Origin: Corynebacterium sp. sy039
GTDB taxonomy: Bacteria; Actinomycetota; Actinomycetes; Mycobacteriales; Mycobacteriaceae
Direction of reading: 5' to 3'
NCBI RefSeq assembly: GCF_007904105.1
Contig: NZ_CP042325.1
Coordinates: forward strand, 1,922,001 to 1,986,000
DNA length: 64,000 bases
Shown: in pieces, positions 35,255 through 44,116 of the stretch
Position numbering within the stretch: position 1 is the stretch's first letter
How the letters are laid out: each line of letters starts with the position of its first letter
Position numbers and translations under genes: made by a program
Notes under the pieces: model-generated
Seen by the model: the letters and a program-made list of their open reading frames with translations, nothing else
What the model was told of the DNA's origin: nothing
Databases searched by the model: none

Positions 35255-37035
35255 TTATCTTCCGCGGTTTCTGCAGTATCTACTACATCGCCTGTGATAC
35301 CCAGGTCACCGGCGATGACAACATTGCCTGGGATAACGATATTTCCATCCTCGTCGTGTTCTAAGGCAATAACTGGTAATTCATTACCGTCCTCGTCGTA
35401 TCCAGGGGCAGGCTCTGCTTCATGTGCTTCGAGCTTTTCTGCGGTATCAGTTTTTTCCCATTGACGAGTAACGATGCGTTGTTCAGCGGCAGAGTCATCA
35501 TTCATGCCCTTGATGAGGGAATACATCATGACAAATTGGGTGAGGAAGAATGGGAACGCCACAATAATGACAACTTCCTGCAAGGTACTAATTCCGGAGT
35601 TAGGGCTTGCAATCAGCAACGCTCCAGCTACTGCCCCAATTGCTACTGCCCATAGCACCCGGTACCACGTTGGGCTGAACTCTTCTTCCCCGGTAGCGAG
35701 CATATCATTAATCATGCCTGCGGAATCAATTGAGGTGATGAAGAACAGCACCACGATCACCAGTGCAAATACACTCATTACCGTTGTCCATGGGAAATGC
35801 TCTAGGAAACCAAAAAGCGCAAAAGGAACATTACCGTTTTCGACCACCTCAGTAGCTAACGCCCCTGGATTGTTAAGCTCAATGTCGATACCAGCACGCC
35901 CGAAAATACCAAACCAAATAACACTGAAGATAGTGGGCAAAAGCAAGACACCACCAATGTATTCGCGTACGCTGCGTCCACGAGAAATTTTTGCAACGAA
36001 CATTCCTACAAAAGGCGACCAACATATTGTCCATGCCCAGTAGAACACTGTCCATTTACCCTGCCAACCAGGGTTATTATCGAAAGAATCTGCCCAGAAC
36101 ATGACCTCTGGGAGTTTATCGGCGTAAATACCAAAACTTTCCACACTAAAACGCAACAAGGCAAGCGTGGGACCAGTGACTACCACAAAAAGCATGAGGA
36201 GTACGGCAAAAAGGATATTGAGGTTACTTAAAAACTTAATGCCCTTATCAAGACCACTGGCCACCGAAAAACTCGCGGCAACAGTAATGACCACAATAAT
36301 CAGTAGCTTTACCCAACTGATTTCTGGCACACCCCACAAATAGTTCATACCGGCATTGATCTGCAATACCCCCAGCCCCACGGACACACCAATACCAAAG
36401 GTGGTAGCGATAATAGACAAAATGTCAATCAACTTACCAGGTAGCTCATATATTTTTGCCCCAAGAACAGGCGCAAAAACACTGGAAACACGTGGTGGTA
36501 GTTTACGTTTATAAATGAAGTACCCTAATGCTAGACCAGGCAGTGCTGAAATAGCCCACATATGCAGACCAAAGTGATAGAACGTAAAACCAAACGCTTC
36601 TAGAATGGCGTTTTCGCTCATCGGAGCCGCATTTTGCTGAGGCACATTCACGGCATGGTTGAGTGGTTCTGCCACACCCCAGAACATCAGCACTGCACCG
36701 ATACCACCGGCAAAGAGCATACAAAACCAGGCGATTAGGGAATGTTCTGGTTCCTCGTCGTCATCGCCAAGGCGTAGTCGTCCGAAACGAGAAACGAATA
36801 CGCCAATGAGAAAAATGAAGATCAGCGATACGCCACCTATATAGAGCCATCCGACGTTGCGCAGCATCCACCCGGCAATGGTGGAGAAAAAGTTAGTGGC
36901 GGTGTCGCCAAGAAGAATCGTTGCGACGATAAAGGCAACGATAAATCCTAATGCGCCAAGAAAAATTACTGGGTCAGACTTCAAGCCGCGTTTTTTCTCT
37001 TTACTCACGGGCGAAGCTGCTAGGTGTTTACTCAC
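35248..37035 (-). CDS. BCCT-family betaine/compatible-solute transporter
   Basis: Twelve-helix secondary transporter importing betaine, ectoine, proline or related solutes against osmotic stress. The family segment 'FWGVAEPLNH' follows 'GGIGAVLM' in TM3, and the TM8 signature 'WSPFVGMFVAKISRGRS' is intact. 595 residues. The C-terminal tail of about 85 residues is strongly acidic with two 'DEDGN' repeats and a run of Ile/Val/Gly, unlike the basic osmosensing tail of BetP; EctP/LcoP-type paralogues are a better guess. GTG start. No regulator adjacent. Confidence 0.88.
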   Translation of the reverse strand: MSKHLAASPVSKEKKRGLKSDPVIFLGALGFIVAFIVATILLGDTATNFFSTIAGWMLRNVGWLYIGGVSLIFIFLIGVFVSRFGRLRLGDDDEEPEHSLIAWFCMLFAGGIGAVLMFWGVAEPLNHAVNVPQQNAAPMSENAILEAFGFTFYHFGLHMWAISALPGLALGYFIYKRKLPPRVSSVFAPVLGAKIYELPGKLIDILSIIATTFGIGVSVGLGVLQINAGMNYLWGVPEISWVKLLIIVVITVAASFSVASGLDKGIKFLSNLNILFAVLLMLFVVVTGPTLALLRFSVESFGIYADKLPEVMFWADSFDNNPGWQGKWTVFYWAWTICWSPFVGMFVAKISRGRSVREYIGGVLLLPTIFSVIWFGIFGRAGIDIELNNPGALATEVVENGNVPFALFGFLEHFPWTTVMSVFALVIVVLFFITSIDSAGMINDMLATGEEEFSPTWYRVLWAVAIGAVAGALLIASPNSGISTLQEVVIIVAFPFFLTQFVMMYSLIKGMNDDSAAEQRIVTRQWEKTDTAEKLEAHEAEPAPGYDEDGNELPVIALEHDEDGNIVIPGNVVIAGDLGITGDVVDTAETAEDNQ

Positions 37036-37150
37036 GAGATAAACTTTCTGTCGCGTTATAAGAACCTTTTAAGAGTACAAAAACTATCGCGCGACGCACC
37101 TTCATTCCGGCGTGCAAAATGCATATTGCTGGGGAAATGCGAAAAACAGT

Positions 37151-37185
37151 TAGCCAATTGTTATCACTCAGTAACTTTTTGGCTA
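37151..37185. promoter_or_regulatory. Nested inverted repeat upstream of menE
   Basis: TAGCCAA (37151-37157) is mirrored by TTGGCTA (37179-37185), and inside it GTTA is mirrored by TAAC. It lies 55-89 bases upstream of the menE start in the 204-base interval shared with the divergent BCCT gene. It may be an operator or a hairpin. Confidence 0.35.
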
Positions 37186-37239
37186 TAAAAACTCACTCAT
37201 ATCACCGCATTATGTCGCCAACGCTCTACACTGATTTCT

Positions 37240-38382
37240 GTGCACCGATTAGAACCCCTCATAATCGACCCTTCCCCCACAGGCATCGATCACGCACTCG
37301 ACGTGTTAGAGACAGCTATCGCCGGTGAGCGCAGCTTTGTCCCCTTACCGCACAATGACCGCAATCGCGCCCAATTACTACAACGCACACATCGTATTGG
37401 CGAACCCATTGACAGCGACATTGCCCTGGTCATGTCCACCTCTGGTACCACTGGCACACCTAAAGGGGCACTGCTTAGCCCCACCAATCTCGTTGCCTCT
37501 GCCGACGCCACTCATCAATTCTTAGGCGGCGCCGGCACGTGGCTGCTGGCTATGCCTGCCTATCACATCGCTGGTATGCAGGTGCTTATTCGTTCTTTAG
37601 TGGCGGGAACCAACCCAGTATCTATCGACGTAAGCACTGGTTTTCATGTCAGTGATTTCGCCTATGCCGCTGCACAATTACGCGCTGAGTCCACACGTTG
37701 CTACACTGCCTTAACTCCCCTACAGCTACTTAAAGCTATGGACACGCTACAAGGCATTGAGGCATTGCGGCTTTTCGACGCCATTCTGGTTGGTGGCGCA
37801 CCTTTGCGCGCGGAGGATCGTCGGGCAGCAAAGGAATTGGGTATCACCGTGATAAGCACCTATGGCAGTTCCGAAACTGCTGGTGGGTGCGTTTATGATG
37901 GCACGCCTATTCCAGGTGCAGAACTAAAAATTGTGTCCGAACGCATCTATGTGGCAGGTCCTATGGTTGCCCGTGGTTATCGCAATAGTGACCAAGACGC
38001 AGATTCTTTTATTGACGGTTGGTATGCCAGCAATGACACAGGTTTCTTAGCGCAAGGCATATTGCAGGTGACTGGCAGGATCGACACCATCATCAATTCC
38101 GGTGGGCTAAAAATACACCCTGAGGTGCTAGAACAGCGCCTGGCAGAGGTGGCTGGTATTGAGAGTGTATGTATCGTGGGTATCCCCGACTCCAAGCTCG
38201 GGCAAGCAATTGCCGCTGCCTATACTGGCAGTGCTGCGCCCACAGATATTATCGAAGCTCTCGACGATCTGCCCCGCTGGCAATTGCCACGGCATATTCT
38301 CAAGGTGGAGCAGTTGCCTCTTATTGGGCCGGGGAAAGTGGATCGGGTGGGCGTCGAAAAGCTCATGACAAAGATGGCATAA
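37240..38382 (+). CDS. menE: o-Succinylbenzoate-CoA ligase
   Basis: ANL-superfamily ligase activating OSB with ATP and CoA. The AMP-binding P-loop is 'MSTSGTTGTPKGALLS' (about residue 67), then 'STYGSSETAGGC' and the hinge 'GRIDTIINSGGLKIHPEVLE'. 380 residues is short, as in other actinobacterial MenE, because the N-terminal subdomain is reduced. GTG start at 37240, with TACACT ending 7 bases before it and no Shine-Dalgarno: probably leaderless. The stop shares a base with the menA start (TAATG). Confidence 0.93.
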   Translation: MHRLEPLIIDPSPTGIDHALDVLETAIAGERSFVPLPHNDRNRAQLLQRTHRIGEPIDSDIALVMSTSGTTGTPKGALLSPTNLVASADATHQFLGGAGTWLLAMPAYHIAGMQVLIRSLVAGTNPVSIDVSTGFHVSDFAYAAAQLRAESTRCYTALTPLQLLKAMDTLQGIEALRLFDAILVGGAPLRAEDRRAAKELGITVISTYGSSETAGGCVYDGTPIPGAELKIVSERIYVAGPMVARGYRNSDQDADSFIDGWYASNDTGFLAQGILQVTGRIDTIINSGGLKIHPEVLEQRLAEVAGIESVCIVGIPDSKLGQAIAAAYTGSAAPTDIIEALDDLPRWQLPRHILKVEQLPLIGPGKVDRVGVEKLMTKMA

Positions 38383-39266
38383 TGGCACGCATGGCTTCAC
38401 CTAATTTTGAGCATTGGCTCATCGGCGCACGCCCACACACCTGGGCTAATGCTTTTGCACCTGTGATTGTCGGTTCTGCTGTTGCGGCTGCTTATGGAGG
38501 GTTTAACTGGGTACGTGCGCTACTGGCAGCTGTGGTGGCATGGGCGCTCATTATCGGGGTCAACTATGCCAATGACTATTCCGACGGCATCCGCGGCACT
38601 GATGAAGATCGCACTGGTCCTCTCAGACTCACTGCTTCTGGCGTGGTAGCTGCACAGCACGTCAAATACGCTGCTTTTTTCGCTTTTGGTGTGGCAGCTG
38701 CGGCGGGAATCATCTTGAGTGTGCTCAGTGCGTGGTGGCTCATTCTCGTGGGTGCACTATGTATTCTTGGCGCGTGGTTTTATACCGGTGGGAAAAATCC
38801 TTATGGGTATCGCGGTCTTGGTGAGGTCGCGGTTTTTGTGTTCTTTGGTCTGGTTGCAGTGCTGGGCACTGTATTCACGCAGTTAGGTCGCATTACTTGG
38901 GAAGGGGTTGCGTGTGCTGTGGGAGTAGGTGCTATTTCTGCTGGGGTGAATCTGGTGAATAATTTGCGTGATATTCCCACGGATAGCCAGGCAGGGAAAA
39001 TCACCCTTGCGGTACGTTTGGGGGACGCGCGCACACGTGTGCTCTATTACGTACTGCTCAGTACGCCTTTTGTAGTCAGTTGTGTGTTGTTGCTGCGTAC
39101 CTGGTGGGCTGCTTTGGGATTGTGTGCTCTTATTTTTGCAGTGTATGCTGCTCGTCCAGTAGTGGCTGGAAAAACTGGTCGTGAGCTTATTCCCGTCTTA
39201 GGGCTGACTGGGCGCACTATGTTGGTGTGGGCGTTGCTGACTGCTGTGGCATTGTGCGTAGGCTAG
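38382..39266 (+). CDS. menA: 1,4-Dihydroxy-2-naphthoate polyprenyltransferase
   Basis: Membrane UbiA-type prenyltransferase joining the polyprenyl chain to DHNA. The first Asp-rich motif is 'NYANDYSDGIRGTDEDRTGP' and the second 'NNLRDIPTDSQAGK'. About 8 membrane helices, 294 residues. ATG 38382 overlaps the menE stop by one base, so translation is coupled; an ATG at 38391 is also possible. The 3' end overlaps the convergent MFS gene by 4 bases. Confidence 0.94.
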   Translation: MARMASPNFEHWLIGARPHTWANAFAPVIVGSAVAAAYGGFNWVRALLAAVVAWALIIGVNYANDYSDGIRGTDEDRTGPLRLTASGVVAAQHVKYAAFFAFGVAAAAGIILSVLSAWWLILVGALCILGAWFYTGGKNPYGYRGLGEVAVFVFFGLVAVLGTVFTQLGRITWEGVACAVGVGAISAGVNLVNNLRDIPTDSQAGKITLAVRLGDARTRVLYYVLLSTPFVVSCVLLLRTWWAALGLCALIFAVYAARPVVAGKTGRELIPVLGLTGRTMLVWALLTAVALCVG

Positions 39267-40498
39267 GTTTCTTCCTCAGTTATTTTCTGCGCCTTGAGCT
39301 GGATAAACCCTGGAATGAGGAGGGGAATCAAGTAGCATATAGCCGCACCGGCTGCCATTACTATGGTTACGTGTTGTGCTGGGAAAGCCGCGATAATGGG
39401 ATATGCAAGAAGAAGCCCTAGTGGGCCGAGCATGAGGTTTGCGTCTGCGGCAAATGCAAATGCTTTACCGCGTTGCTCCGCGGGGAAATGAGAAGCCACC
39501 CATGCATTAAATACTGGTTGTGCCAGTGCGTTTGTCACGCGCCCAAGAGACATAAACACTAAGGCAAACCAGATCAGTGGGTGGAACATGGCAAAAATAT
39601 AGGACACAGCCATGAGCACTTGGGAACCGGCTAGGAAGAACCCAGGGATAGGAATGTTTTTTACCAAACGAGTGATGATATTGCCCAGGAGTAGTAGCCA
39701 ACTTGGTAGTGCCGCCCATAGACCTAAAACCGCGGGGCTAAACGTATCGACCATGACGATGGGTGCTGATGTGCTCACGATTTGCAGTGGCACTGCTGCG
39801 ATAATGCCAACAAGAACATAAGCAGATAACCAGCGTACTTGCGCAATCACTGCCCATGATTGTTGAAAAGACCGGTCGATTCTCAACGCATTGCCCAACA
39901 GCGTTCGCATAGATTCGCCATGGTCGTGCACCCCGTGGAGTTCTTGGTGTTTACGATCGACGTAAGCCCAAAAGAGCGCACTGCATAGGAATGTGACTAC
40001 GTCGATTGCGAAACCACATCTGTAACTGTGCTGTGTCACGATAACGCCGCCTAAACCACCGCCGAGCGCTAAGCCAATTCTGCTGAGCATAGCGTTGGTG
40101 GCAAAGACTTGAGAGCGTTGGGCTACGTCGTTGGTTAATTGTGCCCAAATTGCAGAGACGGCAGGTCGATACAGACAAGCCATGATGCCGTTGATAAAGA
40201 ATGCAGTGCAGATAAGGATGTAATTGTGGCCGAAGGCTAATGCTGCGGTGGCGATCATTCGGCATAGTTCGCTCACCCATGCGATTCGGGGGCGGGCAAT
40301 GCGGTCTACGAGGGGAGCAAGGAAAGCAACGGATAGGGATAGTCCCAGAGAGAGGAAGAATAAGGGCAGGACGATTCCATGTTGTGATGTCACATCTAGC
40401 AGGTAGAACACCAGAATGGCGCCGGTGAGTCCATTGCCAAAATTGGTGAGCATGGCATTGGCGCGGATGTGTAGCCACAATCTGGGGTTAGTGGGCAT
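39263..40498 (-). CDS. MFS transporter
   Basis: Twelve-helix major facilitator, 411 residues from ATG 40498 ('MPTNPRLWLHIRANAML'); the frame is open to 40546. The A-type loop 'APLVDRIARPRI' between TM2 and TM3 resembles the family motif GxLaDrxGrrr. Overall it is like drug or macrolide efflux and other small-molecule exporters. A perfect 18-bp palindrome overlaps the likely promoter, so it is probably repressor-controlled, though no regulator gene is next to it. Substrate unknown. Confidence 0.8.
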   Translation of the reverse strand: MPTNPRLWLHIRANAMLTNFGNGLTGAILVFYLLDVTSQHGIVLPLFFLSLGLSLSVAFLAPLVDRIARPRIAWVSELCRMIATAALAFGHNYILICTAFFINGIMACLYRPAVSAIWAQLTNDVAQRSQVFATNAMLSRIGLALGGGLGGVIVTQHSYRCGFAIDVVTFLCSALFWAYVDRKHQELHGVHDHGESMRTLLGNALRIDRSFQQSWAVIAQVRWLSAYVLVGIIAAVPLQIVSTSAPIVMVDTFSPAVLGLWAALPSWLLLLGNIITRLVKNIPIPGFFLAGSQVLMAVSYIFAMFHPLIWFALVFMSLGRVTNALAQPVFNAWVASHFPAEQRGKAFAFAADANLMLGPLGLLLAYPIIAAFPAQHVTIVMAAGAAICYLIPLLIPGFIQLKAQKITEEET

Positions 40499-40551
40499 GG
40501 TGTTATTCTTTCTCGTGATGTCCTTGCGAGTGTCTCGACATAACACCAGTA

Positions 40552-40569
40552 TTCTATCAATTGATAGAA
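40552..40569. promoter_or_regulatory. 18-bp perfect palindrome upstream of the MFS gene
   Basis: TTCTATCAATTGATAGAA is fully self-complementary. On the minus strand it contains a -10-like TAGAAT at its 3' edge and lies 54-71 bases upstream of the transporter start. This is the expected form of a dimeric repressor operator. Confidence 0.6.
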
Positions 40570-40608
40570 ACTGTGGGTGGGAGCAGCGCCACAGCCCATC
40601 ATCAAAAA

Positions 40609-41001
40609 TTAGCGCTTAGCTAATTCTTCTTTCACCCACTGCTTATAGGCCTTATGCTGCGTATGCCACTGTTCCAGTGCCCCAGTGGCCTGCACCCGCA
40701 ATCCCTTGAACACAAAAACAGATAGGGGCAACGCCACAATGAGCGCTAATGTTGCCGAAATCAGAATCGGAACAGGCGCACCAATTGCCAAAGCCAATGC
40801 CTGAATAACAATTGTAAGAAGTAAAAACAGACCTAGGCGTGCCAAACCGTAGAGCATAATACTGCGGCGTGCTTTTGCTGCCGCGGTGGGGTCTTTGTGC
40901 GGCGGTGCGGAAGTTTTTGCCCCAGCCGCAGAATCAGCCGCAATATCAGAGCTGATGGGGCTGGCAGAAGTTTCTTCAGGGGTATTATGCTGCTTAGTCA
41001 T
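40609..41001 (-). CDS. DUF4229 membrane protein
   Basis: 130 residues: a polar Ala/Ser/Pro-rich N-terminus of about 45, then two membrane helices ('LYGLARLGLFLLLTIVIQAL' and 'VPILISATLALIVALPLSV') and a basic amphipathic tail ('WHTQHKAYKQWVKEEL'). The R-x-x-L-Y-x-x-A-R pattern before the first helix and a small two-span core fit DUF4229, an actinobacterial family often near cytochrome c maturation and men genes. GGAG precedes the ATG. Function unknown. Confidence 0.75.
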   Translation of the reverse strand: MTKQHNTPEETSASPISSDIAADSAAGAKTSAPPHKDPTAAAKARRSIMLYGLARLGLFLLLTIVIQALALAIGAPVPILISATLALIVALPLSVFVFKGLRVQATGALEQWHTQHKAYKQWVKEELAKR

Positions 41002-41101
41002 CTTCTCCAGCTTAGCAATATCGTGATTATTCCATACAACCGCATAAAAGGTAGGCTGGAACTAATTTATTTGGGTCTTGGTGAAAGGATAACAATACAC
41101 A

Positions 41102-41371
41102 ATGGGAAGACTATTGCTCCTGCTCCTCATTGTCGCCGCGCTGGTATTGGTGTGGCGTGCTTTTGGTCCACACTCTTGGAAACGCAATCAGCAGCCTCGT
41201 ACCCCAGAGATAAAAGGGCCCGACGACGATGAGAACTTCCTCTGGGAAATTGAGAAGAATCGCTTTAAGGAGCGTCGGGCGCGGGAAGAAGCCCAGCGCC
41301 AAGAGCAAGAACGGCAGCGCAGGCTCAACAAACCTGGGGATACTGACCCAGAGACTTCCCCAGAACGCTAG
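41102..41371 (+). CDS. Small membrane-anchored charged protein, unknown
   Basis: 89 residues: an N-terminal hydrophobic helix ('LLLLLLIVAALVLVWRAF') and then a highly charged, predicted coiled helix rich in Arg/Glu/Gln ('FKERRAREEAQRQEQERQR'), ending in a Pro/Asp/Glu-rich tail. AAAGG lies about 13 bases before the ATG, a poor spacing. It is convergent with ccsB (19 bases between stops). No family recognised; conserved small proteins of this form exist in Corynebacterium. Confidence 0.6.
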   Translation: MGRLLLLLLIVAALVLVWRAFGPHSWKRNQQPRTPEIKGPDDDENFLWEIEKNRFKERRAREEAQRQEQERQRRLNKPGDTDPETSPER

Positions 41372-41390
41372 TCTGGGGGCATAATCGCGC

Positions 41391-42401
41391 TTAGTTGACC
41401 CCAGCGTAGGAATGTAGCCCAGAAACCACCATGTTAATGAAGAAAAGGTTGAAGATCATCGTCGCAAGGGCAAGAATGTTGATCCATGCTGAGCGCGAAT
41501 CACGCCATCCTGCGGTCGCTCGTGCGTGCAAATACGCAGCGTAAAGAATCCAGGTAATAAAGGCGACAGTCTCTTTGGGATCCCAACCCCAGGGGCGACC
41601 CCACGCTGACTCTGCCCATATCGCCCCAAGGATAATTCCTAAACCAAATACCGGAACAGTGATGATGGCAGTTCGGTAGGCAATGGCATCGAGCATTTTT
41701 GCGCTAGGTAGTGGCTTTGCCAACGCACCAAAGAAATTATTGCTTTCTTCCCCAGCAGGTTGCGCCATACGAATCAAATACAATAGCGACGCAACTCCAG
41801 AGATTAACCCGATAGAAGCACCGGTAGATACGGTTGATACGTGGATCGGGAACCATACTGACTGCAATTGTGGGATCAGCGGCGCAGAATCCGTGTAGAG
41901 TTTTGTTCCGCCGAAAAAGAGCAACGCTAAAATCGGCACCAATACCCAAGACCACATGATCCTTAGTTCTTTGCGCTGAAGATATAACGCAGCGCCTACC
42001 ATGCAGAACAGGGAAATGACCAGGATGTACTCATAAAGGTTGCCGAAGGGAAAGCGGGAGGCGGATAGTCCGCGGGTAATCACAGCAACTGCGTGCACGA
42101 TAATGCCCAGCCACACAATAGTTTGGGTCATGCCTGCTGCTTTTTCCGCAGCTTTCTCTTTCTTGGCAACTGCGTCGGAAGAAGCTACTGGCACGGCAGT
42201 TTTTTCTTCAGTATCTTGAGCGCTGCCGCCAGCAAGAACTGGTGTTTTAGCCGCCAAAAATTTTTGCTCCCGACGCATATCCACAAGCGCTTTACTGCGC
42301 ACATAGTAAAGAATGGACAGCACTAACCCGATGAAATAAATAACAAAGGCAGAGACATACGCCGAGTCAGATAGTGACGCCAAAGTGGTGTTGATATTCA
42401 T
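41391..42401 (-). CDS. ccsB: System II cytochrome c maturation protein CcsB (ResC)
   Basis: Membrane subunit that with ResB carries haem across the membrane and ligates it to apocytochrome c. The tryptophan-rich WWD-type motif is 'WGRPWGWDPKETVAFITW' (about residue 255), and conserved His residues lie in the flanking loops ('WFPIHVSTVSTG', 'YLHARATAGW'). 336 residues, about 8 helices, with a polar loop at residues 45-85. Last gene of the resA-ccdA-resB-ccsB run. Confidence 0.93.
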   Translation of the reverse strand: MNINTTLASLSDSAYVSAFVIYFIGLVLSILYYVRSKALVDMRREQKFLAAKTPVLAGGSAQDTEEKTAVPVASSDAVAKKEKAAEKAAGMTQTIVWLGIIVHAVAVITRGLSASRFPFGNLYEYILVISLFCMVGAALYLQRKELRIMWSWVLVPILALLFFGGTKLYTDSAPLIPQLQSVWFPIHVSTVSTGASIGLISGVASLLYLIRMAQPAGEESNNFFGALAKPLPSAKMLDAIAYRTAIITVPVFGLGIILGAIWAESAWGRPWGWDPKETVAFITWILYAAYLHARATAGWRDSRSAWINILALATMIFNLFFINMVVSGLHSYAGVN

Positions 42402-42495
42402 AGCCGCACAATGCTCTTTTCAGCTCATTTTTTATCAAGACGAATAGTAAAAATACCTATAGCCACATTACTCTTGGGAAGAAAACTAGCCAAGG

Positions 42496-44094
42496 TCAAT
42501 CTTGTTCTTCATAGTCAATTCCCAGGATAGTGCAATGAATCCTGTGGTATTCCTCACCCCAACCAGCACGATCAGTACGCGCCAAACCAGCGGTTTCCAC
42601 ATAGGTGGCGTGCTCCCCCAATGGGGTAATGCGCACCCAGATTCTTCTCCGCTTGATCATCAATGACCCAACCAAGGACACTAAGGACACCAATGTCCAG
42701 GCAAGAATCCAGCCTTGGGCAGGGTTGTGCGAAATTTGGTAGTTGGCGAACTCCTCCGCGCCGTCGAAGGTGACAATGGTGCCATCATCCAAAGTCACCG
42801 ACTGGCCTTTAGTGAGGTTCACTCGCTCCAAACGCTGCAACTGACCAGAGTGAATCAAGCTATTATCCAGGGTGAACAGCCCCTGCCCAACGCCAGTATC
42901 CAAACCATTATCGCCTCGGTAAATATCAATGGCCACTGCGGGGTCGGTCATTGTCGGATAGCGGGAGCTGAGCAATTCATTATTTTCACCCGACCATTGG
43001 GCGGTCGGTGCGAATAGTCCTTGGATTGCTAATTGCTGTTGGCGACGCTGATAAAGATCCGGGTACAGTCCCGCTGGCGGGTCAAAGCGCATAGCTCCTG
43101 AGGACAAGAAATAGGTCAAATCATCAGGGCGCCACTGCACGGTTTGGGTGCGCTTTTGTCCATTAGGCCAGGTGATAGTGAAGGTCGGTGCAAAACCATG
43201 ACCCTGGAGATATACGCGGTCACCAGCAATACGCAATGGGTGATTGACTCGCAGATTAAACTCTTTCCACGTTGCAGAATCAGTGTTAATCTCATCACCT
43301 TGGGCATAACTAATCCGCGAGCTATACATCTTTGCTTGCCCATTGGGCAGATAGTCTGCCTTAAAGTCATGCACCTCAAAACAAAACGGGCTTAACCCTG
43401 TTCCGTCAAAGGTAGGCCCTGCCTTAAACGAGTCATAATTAGCCGTGGCAGTATTACAAAACTGCGTGTTCATCTTGTCTTTTTCAGAGGCAACCACAAT
43501 CACTTGCCCCTCATAGCTATAGAGCTTGCCGACGGCAATCGCAATGAGCATTCCCACAATGCCTAAGTGGAAACACAAATTAAAAAACTCCCGCAAATAA
43601 CCACGTTCAGCAGCAAAGGAACGAACACCAGCACGATCTTCTTGTGGGCTATAAGCCGCCAAGTGCCAGCGTCGAAAAGCGCGGCGAATATCTGCTTCTA
43701 CCTGCTCCTGTGATTTTTCCACACTGCCAGCTTCGTGCAGCGGCAAGCGTTCAAGATTCTTAGGCGCACGCACTGGCGGCATTTTCATTGCTTTGTAGTG
43801 GTCAATGGTGCGCGGAATGATACAGCCAATCAAAGATACAAAGAGGAGAAAGAAAATGGCAAGGAACCACGAAGAATTGAATACGTCGAATAGTTGCAGC
43901 TTGTCATAGATTTTTGCCACATTGCCATTATTTTCAATGTACTCAGTGACTTTTCCTTCATTGAGCGAACGCTGTGGCAATAAAGCACCAGGAATGGCAC
44001 CTAGTGAGAGCAAAAAAAGCAGTACCAAAGCTGTGCGCATCGAGGTAAGCCAATGCCACGCTTTTTTGATCGCTTTAATTATTGCACTCATCAT
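42496..44094 (-). CDS. resB: Cytochrome c biogenesis protein ResB
   Basis: Partner of CcsB in System II. Three N-terminal membrane helices ('TALVLLFLLSLGAIPGALLP' is the first), a large extracytoplasmic domain from about residue 225 to 450 and a last helix near residue 470 ('AWTLVSLVSLVGSLMI') followed by a basic tail; this is the ResB layout. ATG 44094 (or 44091) is preferred to TTG 44112, giving 532 residues. It starts within 25 bases of the ccdA stop. Confidence 0.92.
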   Translation of the reverse strand: MMSAIIKAIKKAWHWLTSMRTALVLLFLLSLGAIPGALLPQRSLNEGKVTEYIENNGNVAKIYDKLQLFDVFNSSWFLAIFFLLFVSLIGCIIPRTIDHYKAMKMPPVRAPKNLERLPLHEAGSVEKSQEQVEADIRRAFRRWHLAAYSPQEDRAGVRSFAAERGYLREFFNLCFHLGIVGMLIAIAVGKLYSYEGQVIVVASEKDKMNTQFCNTATANYDSFKAGPTFDGTGLSPFCFEVHDFKADYLPNGQAKMYSSRISYAQGDEINTDSATWKEFNLRVNHPLRIAGDRVYLQGHGFAPTFTITWPNGQKRTQTVQWRPDDLTYFLSSGAMRFDPPAGLYPDLYQRRQQQLAIQGLFAPTAQWSGENNELLSSRYPTMTDPAVAIDIYRGDNGLDTGVGQGLFTLDNSLIHSGQLQRLERVNLTKGQSVTLDDGTIVTFDGAEEFANYQISHNPAQGWILAWTLVSLVSLVGSLMIKRRRIWVRITPLGEHATYVETAGLARTDRAGWGEEYHRIHCTILGIDYEEQD

Positions 44095-44116
44095 AGTTTT
44101 CACGCTGACCAATCTT

